A stretch of DNA of 43,122 bases from an uncultured Christensenella sp. (lineage in GTDB: Bacteria > Bacillota > Clostridia > Christensenellales > UBA3700), in contig CAJTPC010000010.1 of assembly GCA_910578245.1 (NCBI GenBank), positions 1-43,122 on the forward strand, written 5' to 3'. The translations under genes were made by a program, and so were the position numbers. This document shows, one piece after another, positions 7,953 to 16,858 of this stretch. The notes beneath the pieces were generated by a model. That model ran no database searches and was not told the DNA's origin. It was given only the letters and a program-made list of their open reading frames with translations. Each line of letters begins with the position of its first letter. Position 1 is the stretch's first letter.

Positions 7953-7990
7953 AAAAACGCAGTATGTCAAATTTGATATACTGCGTTTTT
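7953..7990. terminator. Long bidirectional terminator between convergent thiT and ABC exporter genes
   Basis: A near-perfect palindrome of about 38 nt: AAAAACGCAGTAT / ATACTGCGTTTTT arms extended inward by TCAAA / TTTGA. T-runs lie on both strands, so it can end both convergent transcripts. Confidence 0.88.
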
Positions 7991-8001
7991 AATAGGTTAA
8001 G

Positions 8002-8035
8002 CTTCTCCATTACGCTACGCTCCTGTCGGAATGAC
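8002..8035. repeat. Dispersed palindromic repeat, partial copy
   Basis: CTTCTCCATTACGCTACGCTCC followed by GTCGGAATGACA closely matches the right half of the repeat at 42955-43031 (TTTCTCCATTCCGCTACGCTCC ... AATGACA). It lies between a terminator and the 3' end of a gene, a typical location for REP-like elements. Confidence 0.65.
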
Positions 8036-8082
8036 ATAGGATTGTATTGTAAAATTAAACGCAAGCGCGCTGATAAACGCGC

Positions 8083-9996
8083 TTATTCTAATTCGAATGC
8101 TCCTGTATAGAGCTGATAATACTGTCCGCGTTGAGCAATCAACTCGTCGTGGTTGCCCTTCTCGATAATACGTCCGTGATCAAGCACGATTATCATATCG
8201 GAATTTTGGACGGTAGAAAGCCTGTGAGCAATTACGAATACTGTTCTGCCCTCCATAAGTCTGTCCATACCTTGTTGGACAAGCGCCTCTGTACGGGTGT
8301 CGATTGACGAGGTTGCTTCGTCCAAAATCATTACGGGAGCGTCTGCTACAGCGGCTCTTGCAATGGACAGCAACTGTTTTTGTCCTTGCGAAAGATTAGC
8401 GCCGTCGCCTGTAAGCATTGTGTCGTAACCGTTTGGCAAACGCGTGATGAAGTCATGAGCGTTGGCAAGTTTTGCCGCCGATATACAATCTTCGTCAGAA
8501 GCGTCTAGTCTGCCGTAACGGATATTGTCCATTATTGTGCCGGTAAATAGATTGGTGTCTTGTAAGACAATACCTAAAGACCTTCGCAAATCGCCTTTCT
8601 TAATCTTATTAATATTGATGCCGTCGTAGCGTATCTTACCGTCAGCTATATCGTAAAATCTGTTGATAAGATTGGTTATCGTAGTCTTACCGGCGCCGGT
8701 TGCTCCTACAAAAGCAAACTTTTGCCCCGGCTTGGCGTGTATAGTCACATCGTGCAATACAAGTTTTTCAGGGACGTATCCAAAGTCAACTTCGTTGAGT
8801 TCTATATCTCCTGTAAGTCTTTCAAATGTAATAGTTCCCTCGGCTTTATGCGGATGCTTCCAAGCCCATATGCCGGTGCGTTCTTCGCACTCTACCAGCT
8901 GTCCGTTTTCTTCCTTTGCATTGACAAGCGTAACGTATCCCTCATCGACTTCTGAAGTTTGACCTAGTAAGTTGAATATTCTATCCGCGCCTGCCGTAGC
9001 CATTACAACGGCGTTGAGTTGGGTAGAAACTTGAGAAATATTGAATGTGAACTGTCTGCTCATATTCAAGAAGGCAATTATTGCGCCCATCTGTATACCG
9101 CCGACGGCAAGCCCCGTCAAAGTGAGATTGCGCGCGCCAAAGGAAACCAACACTCCGCCTACTATTGCGACTGCAACGTATAAAACGTGACCTATATTGC
9201 CAAGAGTAGGCATAAGAATATTGGCGTACTTATTAGCTTTCTCGCTGGCTTTGAAAAGCGAATTGTTGACGTTATCAAAATCCGACTTAGACTGGTCTTC
9301 GTGACAGAATACTTTGACGACTTTTTGTCCGTGCATCATTTCTTCTATAAAGCCTTCAGTCTTACCTATTGCGCGTTGTTGAAGCATAAAGTATTTTGCG
9401 CTCTTTCCGCCAATGAGTTTTATGACCGTAATCATTATACCAACTCCGATAAGTACTACCAGCGTTAGCCATACGCTTGATACCAACATCGTTACAAGCA
9501 ACGTAATGACAGCTACGAATGCCGCGTACGTCTGAGGAATACTCTGCGAAATTAACTGACGTATTGCATCGGTATCGTTGGTATAAATACTCATAATATC
9601 GCCGTGCGTATTCGTATCAAAGAACTTGATAGGAAGCGACTGCATCTTTTTGAACATATCGTTACGTATATGATACAAGAAGCCTTGCGTTACGTGAGCC
9701 ATTATTCTATTATATGTAAACGACGCTATAAGACCTACGATATATATTCCAATCATAATTCCTATAATGGTGAGCAACGTATCCTTGACACTATCCCAAC
9801 CATTGGCAATTCCGGGAGTTATTACGTCGTTGACAATTCTCTCAATGAATATTGACGAACTTATTGCCGCCATAGAATTGAGCGTAATGCAAATAAGTAC
9901 GACTATAAGAGGAAATCTATAATACTTAAACATGTATTTGACAAGATAGCCAAGTATGGACATAACGCCCTTACTGCTTTTAGTTCTTTGAGCCAT
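8083..9996 (-). CDS. ABC exporter subunit, canonical catalytic half (type IV ABC exporter)
   Basis: A 637-aa half-transporter: a six-helix transmembrane domain (about residues 20-330) followed by a nucleotide-binding domain with Walker A GATGAGKTT, Q-loop region VLQDTNLF, signature LSQGQKQ, Walker B plus catalytic Glu in MILDEATSSID, and the switch His in IAHRLS. The catalytic Glu is intact, so this half should provide the active hydrolysis site of a heterodimer. It exports an unknown substrate; drugs, lipids or peptides are typical for the family. AGGAGG lies 9 nt before the ATG, and the gene overlaps the end of its partner by 17 bp, indicating translational coupling. A charged insert precedes the NBD (about 355-390), where the linker is usually shorter. 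Confidence 0.93.
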   Translation of the reverse strand: MAQRTKSSKGVMSILGYLVKYMFKYYRFPLIVVLICITLNSMAAISSSIFIERIVNDVITPGIANGWDSVKDTLLTIIGIMIGIYIVGLIASFTYNRIMAHVTQGFLYHIRNDMFKKMQSLPIKFFDTNTHGDIMSIYTNDTDAIRQLISQSIPQTYAAFVAVITLLVTMLVSSVWLTLVVLIGVGIMITVIKLIGGKSAKYFMLQQRAIGKTEGFIEEMMHGQKVVKVFCHEDQSKSDFDNVNNSLFKASEKANKYANILMPTLGNIGHVLYVAVAIVGGVLVSFGARNLTLTGLAVGGIQMGAIIAFLNMSRQFTFNISQVSTQLNAVVMATAGADRIFNLLGQTSEVDEGYVTLVNAKEENGQLVECEERTGIWAWKHPHKAEGTITFERLTGDIELNEVDFGYVPEKLVLHDVTIHAKPGQKFAFVGATGAGKTTITNLINRFYDIADGKIRYDGININKIKKGDLRRSLGIVLQDTNLFTGTIMDNIRYGRLDASDEDCISAAKLANAHDFITRLPNGYDTMLTGDGANLSQGQKQLLSIARAAVADAPVMILDEATSSIDTRTEALVQQGMDRLMEGRTVFVIAHRLSTVQNSDMIIVLDHGRIIEKGNHDELIAQRGQYYQLYTGAFELE

Positions 9997-11794
9997 TGAT
10001 CTTTACCTCCTCATCGTTATTGGTCTTGTTTTGAGAGTAGTACACCTCTTGATATATTGCATTGCGGGCAAGCAACTCATCGTGCGTACCAATATCGGCT
10101 ACGCTCCCGCCTTCCATTATAATTATCTTGTCGGCGTCTTGCACTGACGCAACTCTTTGCGCTATTATGAATTTGGTTGTATTAGGTATCTCTTCTGCAA
10201 ATGCCTTGCGAATTAGAGCGTCAGTCTTAGTATCTACCGCGCTCGTCGAGTCGTCAAGAATAAGTATCTTCGGCTTCTTCAGCAACGCTCTTGCAATACA
10301 AAGTCTTTGCTTCTGGCCGCCCGAAACGTTGGTTCCGCCTTGCTCGATATACGTATCATATTTATCCGGAAAGCCCATTATAAAGTCGTGCGCCTGCGCC
10401 AACTTACATACTCTCTCAAGTTCCTCATCGCTAGCGTCTGAATTACCCCAACGCAAATTCTCCTTGATTGTGCCGGAGAAAAGAACGTTCTTTTGCAATA
10501 CTACGGCAACTTGGTTACGCAAAGTTTCCAAATCGTAATCCTTAACGTTAATTCCGCCGACGTATACGTGACCGCTTGTGGCGTCGTAAAGTCTTGGAAT
10601 TAGATTAACAAGCGAAGTCTTACTGCTACCAGTACCGCCGATAATACCTACCGTTTCGCCCGACTTGACGTCAAGATTGACGCCTTTTAGAGCGCGCCTA
10701 TCCGCCTTGACATCGTACTTAAAGTCAACGTCTTCAAAACGCACGTCGCCGTTCTTGACATCAAATACAGCATTTTCCGGACTATGCAAATCGCTCTCTT
10801 CGCTCAATACTTCCACTATACGTTTTGAGGAAGTATTAGCCATAGAAATCATTATCATTACCATACTTAGCATCATGAGCGAAGACAGTATCTGAGTTGC
10901 ATAAACTATAAGCGAGGACATTTCGGCAGAAATTTTAGCTGACGCTTCATTTAATCTTTCCGGCGACATTCCCGCAAATTTACCTCCATCAGTTCCAACT
11001 CCAATCATGGGCACCAGAAAACATATCATCAATATTGAGAACCACACGCAGAATTGCATCAACGGATTTGCCAATGCGATAATTTTCTCACCCTTCAAGA
11101 AGTCATTACGCACATCGTCGGACGTCATTTTGAACTTTTGCTCCTCATATTCGTCTCTTACGTACGACTTAACTACTCTTATGCCCTTGATATTCTCTTG
11201 AATAGATTCGTTCATAGCGTCATATTTCTTGAATACTCTTGTAAATATAGGGTCTACTAATCTAAACATTACAAACAATCCTATGCCAAGCACGGGTATT
11301 ACTGCCAAAAATATCAACGCAACTTTATAGTTGATGACAAAAGCCATGACCAGCGAGAAAACCAACATTATCGGAGATCTGACGGCTACTCTTACTATCA
11401 TCATATAAGCAAGCTGTACGTTGGAAACGTCTGTCGTCATTCTCGTAACCAAACTCGGCGCAGAAAATTTGTCTATATTGGAAAACGAAAATCCTTGAAT
11501 ACGGTAATACATATCCTGTCGCAAGTTCTTAGCAAAACCCGTTGAAGCGGTCGCCGCGAATCTACCTGCAAGCACGCCGAATACCAAGGAAACTCCGGCA
11601 AGCGCCAACAGTATTCCGCCGTAAAGCAAAATATTGGTGATTGAGGTGTCACTTTGTATCTTCTCAAGCATTTCAATCATATAGAGCGGAATTACACATT
11701 CCAAAGCCACTTCAAGCGTAACAAATACTGGCGAAAGTATGGAAACGCCCTTGAATTGTCTTATACTCTTCATCAATTCCTTAACTACGTTCAC
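9980..11794 (-). CDS. ABC exporter subunit, degenerate-site half
   Basis: A 604-aa half-transporter with six predicted TM helices and an NBD. Walker A is GGTGSSKTS (Ser in place of the usual third Gly), the signature is VSGGQKQ, Walker B is ILILDDSTSAVD with Asp where the catalytic Glu should be, and the H-loop is IAQRVAS, Gln instead of His. Loss of the Glu and of the switch His is what is known for the degenerate half of heterodimeric exporters such as TM287/288 or BmrCD, so it should pair with the downstream gene. The start is GTG at 11794 with AAAGGAG 6 nt upstream. It is the first gene of the two-gene operon, with a strong promoter at 11841-11868. Confidence 0.93.
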   Translation of the reverse strand: MNVVKELMKSIRQFKGVSILSPVFVTLEVALECVIPLYMIEMLEKIQSDTSITNILLYGGILLALAGVSLVFGVLAGRFAATASTGFAKNLRQDMYYRIQGFSFSNIDKFSAPSLVTRMTTDVSNVQLAYMMIVRVAVRSPIMLVFSLVMAFVINYKVALIFLAVIPVLGIGLFVMFRLVDPIFTRVFKKYDAMNESIQENIKGIRVVKSYVRDEYEEQKFKMTSDDVRNDFLKGEKIIALANPLMQFCVWFSILMICFLVPMIGVGTDGGKFAGMSPERLNEASAKISAEMSSLIVYATQILSSLMMLSMVMIMISMANTSSKRIVEVLSEESDLHSPENAVFDVKNGDVRFEDVDFKYDVKADRRALKGVNLDVKSGETVGIIGGTGSSKTSLVNLIPRLYDATSGHVYVGGINVKDYDLETLRNQVAVVLQKNVLFSGTIKENLRWGNSDASDEELERVCKLAQAHDFIMGFPDKYDTYIEQGGTNVSGGQKQRLCIARALLKKPKILILDDSTSAVDTKTDALIRKAFAEEIPNTTKFIIAQRVASVQDADKIIIMEGGSVADIGTHDELLARNAIYQEVYYSQNKTNNDEEVKINGSKN

Positions 11795-11840
11795 TTCTAA
11801 CTCCTTTTATAAATTATATATACTTAATTATTTAATAGTA

Positions 11841-11868
11841 ATTATAACACCTAAAAAATTATTGTCAA
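11841..11868 (-). promoter_or_regulatory. Promoter of the ABC exporter operon
   Basis: Minus strand: TTGACA (11863-11868), 16-bp spacer, TATAAT (11841-11846). Both hexamers are consensus. The 5' UTR is about 40 nt and A/T-rich. Confidence 0.85.
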
Positions 11869-11893
11869 ACAGTTTGAACAAAAAATGAAATAA

Positions 11894-11915
11894 GAATGCG
11901 AATAGTATCGCATTC
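11894..11915 (-). terminator. Hairpin 3' of argS, likely terminator
   Basis: A perfect 8-bp stem GAATGCGA / TCGCATTC with a 6-nt loop. On the minus strand it is followed by TTATTTCATTTTTT, an interrupted T-rich tract. It would end the plsY-ychF-argS transcript before the exporter promoter. Confidence 0.6.
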
Positions 11916-11919
11916 AATA

Positions 11920-11957
11920 CGGTCATATTTAGCAAAGCATAGCGAAATCGAAATGCC
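11920..11957. repeat. Decayed copy of the dispersed repeat
   Basis: Aligns over about 37 nt with the reverse complement of 42835-42871 (core AGCGAAGCGTAGCGAAGTCGA there, AGCAAAGCATAGCGAAATCGA here). Most differences are G-to-A changes, as expected for an old, mutating copy. It sits between the argS stop and its terminator. Confidence 0.55.
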
Positions 11958-11959
11958 AA

Positions 11960-13645
11960 TTACATTTTATTTGGCGTTTCTATACCCAACAGCTCCAAAG
12001 CGTTGCCCAAAACTTGTCTTACCGCTTTTGTCAATAAAAGTCGAGAATTCTTAATGCCCTCTTTTTCGGTATTTATCTTACACTCAAAATAAAATTTATT
12101 GAAAGCCTGCGCCAAATCTATCGCGTATCTTGTGACTACGCTAGGTTCATATTTCTTTGCGCTCTCTTGAAGTATTAGCGGATATTTATCGAGAAGAGCG
12201 ACAATGGCTTTGCTCGATAAATTGTCTAGTCCGGTATAATCTATATCTTGTCCTATATCTCCGCACTTGTCAAATAAACTATTGCACCTTGCGTAAGTAT
12301 ACTGCACGTACGGACCTGTTTCTCCCTCAAAGTTAAGCACTTTATCAAAGGAGAAGACCATATCCTTTATTCTGCTGTTGTAAAGCACGCCGAAAAGCGT
12401 TGCGCCAACGCCGATTTGCTCGGCAATTTTATCCTTATCCTCAAGGTTAGGATTCTTTTCTTCAATGACCTTTTTAGCCTTTTCAACTACGCTATTGAGC
12501 ACGTCCTCTAAGAATACCACGTTGCCCTCCCTCGTAGACATTGCGCCACTCTCCAAAGATACCATTCCGTGCGCTACGTGTACCATATCCTTAGCCCAAT
12601 CGCACCCCATCATTTCAAGTACTTTGAAAATCTGCTGGAAGTGCAAATTTTGCTGATAAGCCACTACGTATAGACACTTGTCAAAGTCGTAAGTTTTCTT
12701 TCTGTAAAATGCCGCCGCCATATCTCTTGTAGCGTATAGTGTTGCGCCGTCGGAGCGTTGGAGCAAGCAAGGCGACATGCCGTTGTCAAACATAACGACC
12801 TTTGCGCCCTCGCTCTCTTGCAAAAGCCCCTTTGCCGTCAACTCGTCAAGTACCGGTTGCATCTTGTCATTGTAGAAAGACTCGCCTGCAAAGCTATCGA
12901 ATTTGATATGCAATCTGTCATAAATTCTATTGACTTCATTGAGCGTAATCTGCTTGAAAAATTCAAAAAGCTCTAGTGCTTCTTTATTACCGTTCTCTAT
13001 TGCCTTAAACCAAGCTCTCGCCTCGTCTGCCAGAGCGGGATTCTTCTCTTCTTCTTTGTGAAATTTGACGTAAATCTCTACAAGCGCTCTTACTCCGCGC
13101 TCATCTATATCTTTCTTATTACCCCATAGTTTATAGGCTACGATAAGTTTGCCGAATTGCGTACCCCAATCGCCCAAGTGATTGATTCCCACAACGTTAT
13201 ATCCAAGCGCTGTATAAATTCTGTAAATTGCGCCGCCCAGCGCAGTATTTAGCAAATGCCCCATATGGAACGGCTTGGCTATATTAACTGAAGAATAATC
13301 TATACAGACCGTCTTGCCCTTACCCTCGTTGCTTTTACCGTAATCGCAGCCCTTTGACAATACGTCGTCAAGAACTTGCTTTGCAAATTTCACGTTGTCA
13401 AACTTGAAGTTGACAAAGCCCGCAACTGCATTAACCTCCTCAATCATATCGCCCTTATCGACTGATTTAGCTATCTCCTCGGCAATGACCATAGGAGGCT
13501 TTTTCATCTCCTTTGCAATCTTAAAACACGGTATGCAAAGATCGCCCATAGAACTGTCCTTGGGGGTAGTCACAAGCGCAAGCAAATCTTGCTTATTCAC
13601 GCCGTCTATTTTTATACTGTCAATAATTAGCTGTTTATAATCCAT
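11960..13645 (-). CDS. argS: Arginyl-tRNA synthetase
   Basis: Charges tRNA-Arg with arginine using ATP (class Ia aminoacyl-tRNA synthetase, cytoplasm). The 561-aa product has the N-terminal ArgRS additional domain, the HIGH-type signature as HMGH in NIAKPFHMGHLLNTALGG, the following GDWGTQFGK block, a KMSKS-equivalent region as MSTREGN (ArgRS characteristically has a degenerate KMSKS), and the C-terminal anticodon-binding domain of the DALR type. The length fits the family. The start at 13645 is chosen over an in-frame upstream start at 13666 because AAGGAAG lies just ahead of it and the family begins there. It is the last gene of plsY-ychF-argS, 26 bp after ychF. Confidence 0.97.
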   Translation of the reverse strand: MDYKQLIIDSIKIDGVNKQDLLALVTTPKDSSMGDLCIPCFKIAKEMKKPPMVIAEEIAKSVDKGDMIEEVNAVAGFVNFKFDNVKFAKQVLDDVLSKGCDYGKSNEGKGKTVCIDYSSVNIAKPFHMGHLLNTALGGAIYRIYTALGYNVVGINHLGDWGTQFGKLIVAYKLWGNKKDIDERGVRALVEIYVKFHKEEEKNPALADEARAWFKAIENGNKEALELFEFFKQITLNEVNRIYDRLHIKFDSFAGESFYNDKMQPVLDELTAKGLLQESEGAKVVMFDNGMSPCLLQRSDGATLYATRDMAAAFYRKKTYDFDKCLYVVAYQQNLHFQQIFKVLEMMGCDWAKDMVHVAHGMVSLESGAMSTREGNVVFLEDVLNSVVEKAKKVIEEKNPNLEDKDKIAEQIGVGATLFGVLYNSRIKDMVFSFDKVLNFEGETGPYVQYTYARCNSLFDKCGDIGQDIDYTGLDNLSSKAIVALLDKYPLILQESAKKYEPSVVTRYAIDLAQAFNKFYFECKINTEKEGIKNSRLLLTKAVRQVLGNALELLGIETPNKM

Positions 13646-13671
13646 AATACTTCCTTCAATTTGCAATGAAT

Positions 13672-14763
13672 TTATACGTTAAAACGGAAAAGCACTACAT
13701 CGCCGTCCTTAATTACGTACTCCTTGCCTTCACTTCTCACTTTGCCTTTTTCCTTTGCAACAACGTATGAACCGCATTCTAAAAGCACTTTCCAGTCTAC
13801 TATCTCTGCTCTGATAAATCCGCGCTCAAAATCGCTGTGGATCTTACCTGCCGCCTGCGGCGCTTTAGTTCCTTTAGTGATTGTCCAAGCTCGCGTTTCT
13901 TTCTCGCCTGCCGTCAAATAACTGATAAGTCCAAGCAAATCGTAACAAGCCGAAACAAGTTGGTCAAGTCCGCTTTGCTTGATGCCGTATTCTTCTCTAA
14001 AAAGTTGCTTATCCTCTTCGTCAAGTCCTGCAAGCTCTTCTTCCAGTTTTGCGCATATCATAATAGTCTTTGCGCCTTGCGTCTTAGCAAACTCTTGAAC
14101 TTTGCTTACGTATTCGTTACCGCCGTTGGCTACGTCGTCCTCTCCTACGTTGGCGGCGTAAATAACAGGCTTGGAAGTGAGCAAGAACAAATCTCTTGCC
14201 ATTTCCTTTTCCTCATCAGTCATAGATATCAATCTTGCAGGAGTACCTTTTTCCAATTCGGCATAGATTCTATCCATTAGCTCAGCTTCGACTAGATATT
14301 TCTTATCTCCGCCCTTTGCCGACGTCCTCGCCTTATTGGCGCGCTTCTGAACGCTCTCCATATCTGCAAATATCAATTCGAATTCAATAGTTTCTATATC
14401 TCTCAACGGATTGACGCTACCGTCAACGTGCGTTATATTGGCATCTTCAAAACATCTTACTACGTGTACTATCGCATCGACTTCTCGTATGTGCGATAGA
14501 AATTTATTGCCAAGTCCTTCGCCCTTGGACGCGCCCTTGACAAGTCCGGCTATGTCTACAAATTCAAGCGCCGTCGGCGTTATCTTTTTGCTGTTGTAAA
14601 GTTTAGCCAAAAGCTCCAGCCTCTCGTCCGGTACCGCCACTACTCCAACGTTTGGCTCTATCGTGCAGAAAGGATAATTGGCGCTCTCTGCGCCGGCTTG
14701 CGTAATTGCGTTAAATAAAGTGCTTTTACCCACGTTGGGAAGTCCTACAACTCCAAGTTTCAT
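13672..14763 (-). CDS. ychF: Redox-regulated ribosome-binding ATPase/GTPase YchF (OLA1)
   Basis: A 363-aa Obg-family protein that binds ribosomes and, unlike most relatives, hydrolyses ATP as readily as GTP. Visible motifs: P-loop GLPNVGKST near the N-terminus, switch II DIAGLVKGAS, the family-specific ANVGE in place of NKxD (the basis of relaxed nucleotide specificity in this family), a helical hairpin insertion in the middle and a C-terminal TGS domain ending in DGDVVLFRFNV. Length is typical. The ATG at 14763 has AGAGGT upstream. It lies 15 bp downstream of plsY. Confidence 0.97.
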   Translation of the reverse strand: MKLGVVGLPNVGKSTLFNAITQAGAESANYPFCTIEPNVGVVAVPDERLELLAKLYNSKKITPTALEFVDIAGLVKGASKGEGLGNKFLSHIREVDAIVHVVRCFEDANITHVDGSVNPLRDIETIEFELIFADMESVQKRANKARTSAKGGDKKYLVEAELMDRIYAELEKGTPARLISMTDEEKEMARDLFLLTSKPVIYAANVGEDDVANGGNEYVSKVQEFAKTQGAKTIMICAKLEEELAGLDEEDKQLFREEYGIKQSGLDQLVSACYDLLGLISYLTAGEKETRAWTITKGTKAPQAAGKIHSDFERGFIRAEIVDWKVLLECGSYVVAKEKGKVRSEGKEYVIKDGDVVLFRFNV

Positions 14764-14778
14764 ATCTACCTCTAATAT

Positions 14779-15516
14779 TTACTTATTCTCTGTGTCTTCT
14801 TGATTTTGCCCGTCTTGAATATCGTCTTGTTCTGCCTTGCCTTTAGAATCTATTTGACGCGCGCTTTCCTCTTTAGCAAGTTGCTCTTCATTAACTTCCT
14901 TTACTTCATTTTTGCCGACAATAGATAGTGTATTTTCCTTGCCTTTTATGAATCTCATAACGTTGTCCTTATGTCTTACAATAACAAGTAACCATATGAT
15001 TAGACAACAAACTATAACTATTATGCTGTTCCTATATTTTATGCAATTATAAACGGTCAAAGCGGTTACTGCGATATACGAACCTATAAATCCAATCTTA
15101 AAAAACAGCAAATATATTACCAGTCCCAGTAGCACGCAAGGTCCTACGATAGGCGACGCTACCAGAAATATACCCAACGTCGTTGCAACGCCTTTACCGC
15201 CCTTAAACTTGGTATAGACAGGAAAAACGTGTCCTACCACGGCAACTGCGCCTAGGATAAACATCCAATCTGCCGACCCTCCGTCAATAGCGTATCTGCC
15301 TATGAGCGCAAAAGCTACGCCCTTAGCGCAGTCAAATGCAAACGTCAATGCGCCCCATCCCTTGCCTATGCTTCTCATTACGTTCATGGTTCCGGGATTA
15401 CCGCTACCGAGATTCTTTATATTCTTACCTTTTATAGCTCCTATTATGGTCGCCATATTGATAGCTCCCACAAAATATGCCGATAAGGTCGCAATAATTT
15501 TCCATACTATTTCCAA
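14779..15516 (-). CDS. plsY: Acyl-phosphate:glycerol-3-phosphate acyltransferase PlsY
   Basis: First committed acylation in phospholipid synthesis: transfers acyl from acyl-phosphate (made by PlsX) to glycerol-3-phosphate to give lysophosphatidate. An integral membrane protein with about 5-6 hydrophobic segments. Family signatures are GSGNPGTMNVMR (glycine-rich loop) and GHVFPVYTKFKGGKGVATTLG. The protein is 245 aa against about 200 for most PlsY; the extra part is a hydrophilic C-terminal tail from about residue 190, rich in Glu, Gln, Asp and Lys. The start is a TTG at 15516, the only in-frame start that preserves the first TM segment; GGAG lies 11 nt upstream, so the exact start is somewhat uncertain. 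Confidence 0.93.
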   Translation of the reverse strand: MEIVWKIIATLSAYFVGAINMATIIGAIKGKNIKNLGSGNPGTMNVMRSIGKGWGALTFAFDCAKGVAFALIGRYAIDGGSADWMFILGAVAVVGHVFPVYTKFKGGKGVATTLGIFLVASPIVGPCVLLGLVIYLLFFKIGFIGSYIAVTALTVYNCIKYRNSIIVIVCCLIIWLLVIVRHKDNVMRFIKGKENTLSIVGKNEVKEVNEEQLAKEESARQIDSKGKAEQDDIQDGQNQEDTENK

Positions 15517-15552
15517 AGCAAGTTTATCTCCAAAAAGTCTTTCTTTGCCATT

Positions 15553-15581
15553 ATTTTAACATAAATATTAAATTTGTACAA
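15553..15581 (-). promoter_or_regulatory. Promoter of plsY-ychF-argS
   Basis: Minus strand: TTGTAC (15576-15581), 17-bp spacer, TAAAAT (15553-15558), placing the start about 30 nt ahead of the plsY TTG. Confidence 0.65.
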
Positions 15582-15640
15582 CTTTTTGAATAGAGTAATT
15601 GGGTTAAGTACGTTCAAAACTCATGAAAAATTATTTAATA

Positions 15641-15670
15641 TTGACATAGCTCCAAAATTTTATGTATAAT
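15641..15670 (+). promoter_or_regulatory. Consensus promoter of the second lipoprotein gene
   Basis: TTGACA (15641-15646), 18-bp spacer, TATAAT (15665-15670). The predicted start at about 15677 coincides with the beginning of a tandem 15-bp duplication. Confidence 0.85.
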
Positions 15671-15676
15671 TTAGTT

Positions 15677-15706
15677 ATATGATATACGGCAATATGATAT
15701 ACGGCA
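15677..15706 (+). repeat. Perfect tandem duplication of a 15-bp unit in a 5' UTR
   Basis: The unit ATATGATATACGGCA occurs twice without interruption between the promoter and the ribosome binding site of the lipoprotein gene. Each copy contains an ATG in frame with the lipoprotein. Confidence 0.85.
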
Positions 15707-15729
15707 GATCGTATATATTGGGAGAAAAT

Positions 15730-16791
15730 ATGAAAAAGACAAAGCCACTTATTATAGCGTCAATACTCATCTCTTTGACGATGATTGTTGCTTTATTTTC
15801 CGGATGTTCCGGAAGAGCTAATTATGCCGAGGCAAATCTCAACTTCGACGGTTTGAGTTCGGCGCCTACGCAAGAAGCAATGACAAAGGCCATACCGGTA
15901 GATAAAAGCAGAATTACTCTTAGCGATTCGGATACCACTGATCAAAACGTACTGGATTCAATAGAATATATCATACGACTTTCCAATCAAAATCTTATAG
16001 ATTGCGACTTTTTTGCCGCCGGCTCATACGGTTCGGGCGTCGCTACAATGACTATAGCAGGCGAGCCTATCGTGGGTTCTATGCAAACGCGCGATATTCG
16101 CGTATTCGACAACGATACGTACTATTTTGATTCTTACGGTCTTGTCGTTGACGGCTACATTAAAAAGAAAAACGGGCAAAGAGGCAAAGACGTAAACGAA
16201 GCTACATTTGCCGTACTCGCTAAAGCGCTAAATTTTACCGAGAGAACATATTCGCCGAATAATAAAGATTTTTACTTATCCAAAAACGGAACCAGCGACA
16301 AGGACTCGCTATTAAAATTCCCCGACCAAAACGCCATAATTTACAAAAAGCCTAAAGCCGATAAGATGTCTTATGAAGAATATATAAAAAAGACGTATTC
16401 GAGATTTGACTACAAAGGTTTTACCTCGGACGATTACGATACGGAAAAGCCAATTACTGCGGGACTGCTGACGTATAACGCAGAAACAGGTATTTATTAT
16501 CTGGAAGCTGAAATTAACTGCAACGACAACACTTTGAAGAACTCCAACGACAGTATGCTCGCGAACGGCGCAATCAATAAATTCAAATATGCAAAAAAGC
16601 GCGTGAAGATAGAAATTTGGGAATGCGGACTTATCAGAACGTATATCAACCAAAATCTGTGGGAAGCTACAATAATTCTAAATATCAAAGGTTCAAGCGA
16701 AAATATCTACGAACAATGGTTTACGTACGACAAATCAAAGATCGACAAAATGAATATCGACCAAAGCTTGAAAGACGCTTTAATGAAGTAA
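15730..16791 (+). CDS. Putative lipoprotein of unknown function
   Basis: A 353-aa protein from the ATG at 15730. The N-terminus is a Lys-rich start followed by a hydrophobic run ending LFSGC, a slightly atypical lipobox (Phe at -3), with Cys26 as the predicted lipidation site. The mature part is polar, rich in Lys, Asp, Asn and Tyr, and I recognise no domain. GGAGAA at 15721-15726 supports this start. An in-frame ATG at 15679, inside the tandem repeat, would add 17 residues ahead of the signal peptide and is less likely. The gene is alone between its own promoter and a terminator. Confidence 0.8.
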   Translation: MKKTKPLIIASILISLTMIVALFSGCSGRANYAEANLNFDGLSSAPTQEAMTKAIPVDKSRITLSDSDTTDQNVLDSIEYIIRLSNQNLIDCDFFAAGSYGSGVATMTIAGEPIVGSMQTRDIRVFDNDTYYFDSYGLVVDGYIKKKNGQRGKDVNEATFAVLAKALNFTERTYSPNNKDFYLSKNGTSDKDSLLKFPDQNAIIYKKPKADKMSYEEYIKKTYSRFDYKGFTSDDYDTEKPITAGLLTYNAETGIYYLEAEINCNDNTLKNSNDSMLANGAINKFKYAKKRVKIEIWECGLIRTYINQNLWEATIILNIKGSSENIYEQWFTYDKSKIDKMNIDQSLKDALMK

Positions 16792-16805
16792 TCTATAAGT
16801 TACGC

Positions 16806-16839
16806 AAAAAACAAGTCGCTTTGAAGCGACTTGTTTTTT
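16806..16839. terminator. Bidirectional terminator between lipoprotein and cdd genes
   Basis: AAGTCGC / GCGACTT stem extended by A-run and T-run arms, for about 13-15 bp in total. It lies 15 bp after the lipoprotein stop and 20 bp after the convergent cdd stop. Confidence 0.88.
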
Positions 16840-16858
16840 ATTCTTTTCGTAATATAAC

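Noticed and set aside
7999..8082. Possible CRISPR repeat, because of the repeated CGCTACGCT motif here and near the right end
   Set aside because: Copies are not regularly spaced, lie tens of kilobases apart and no cas gene is present; they fit REP-like repeats.
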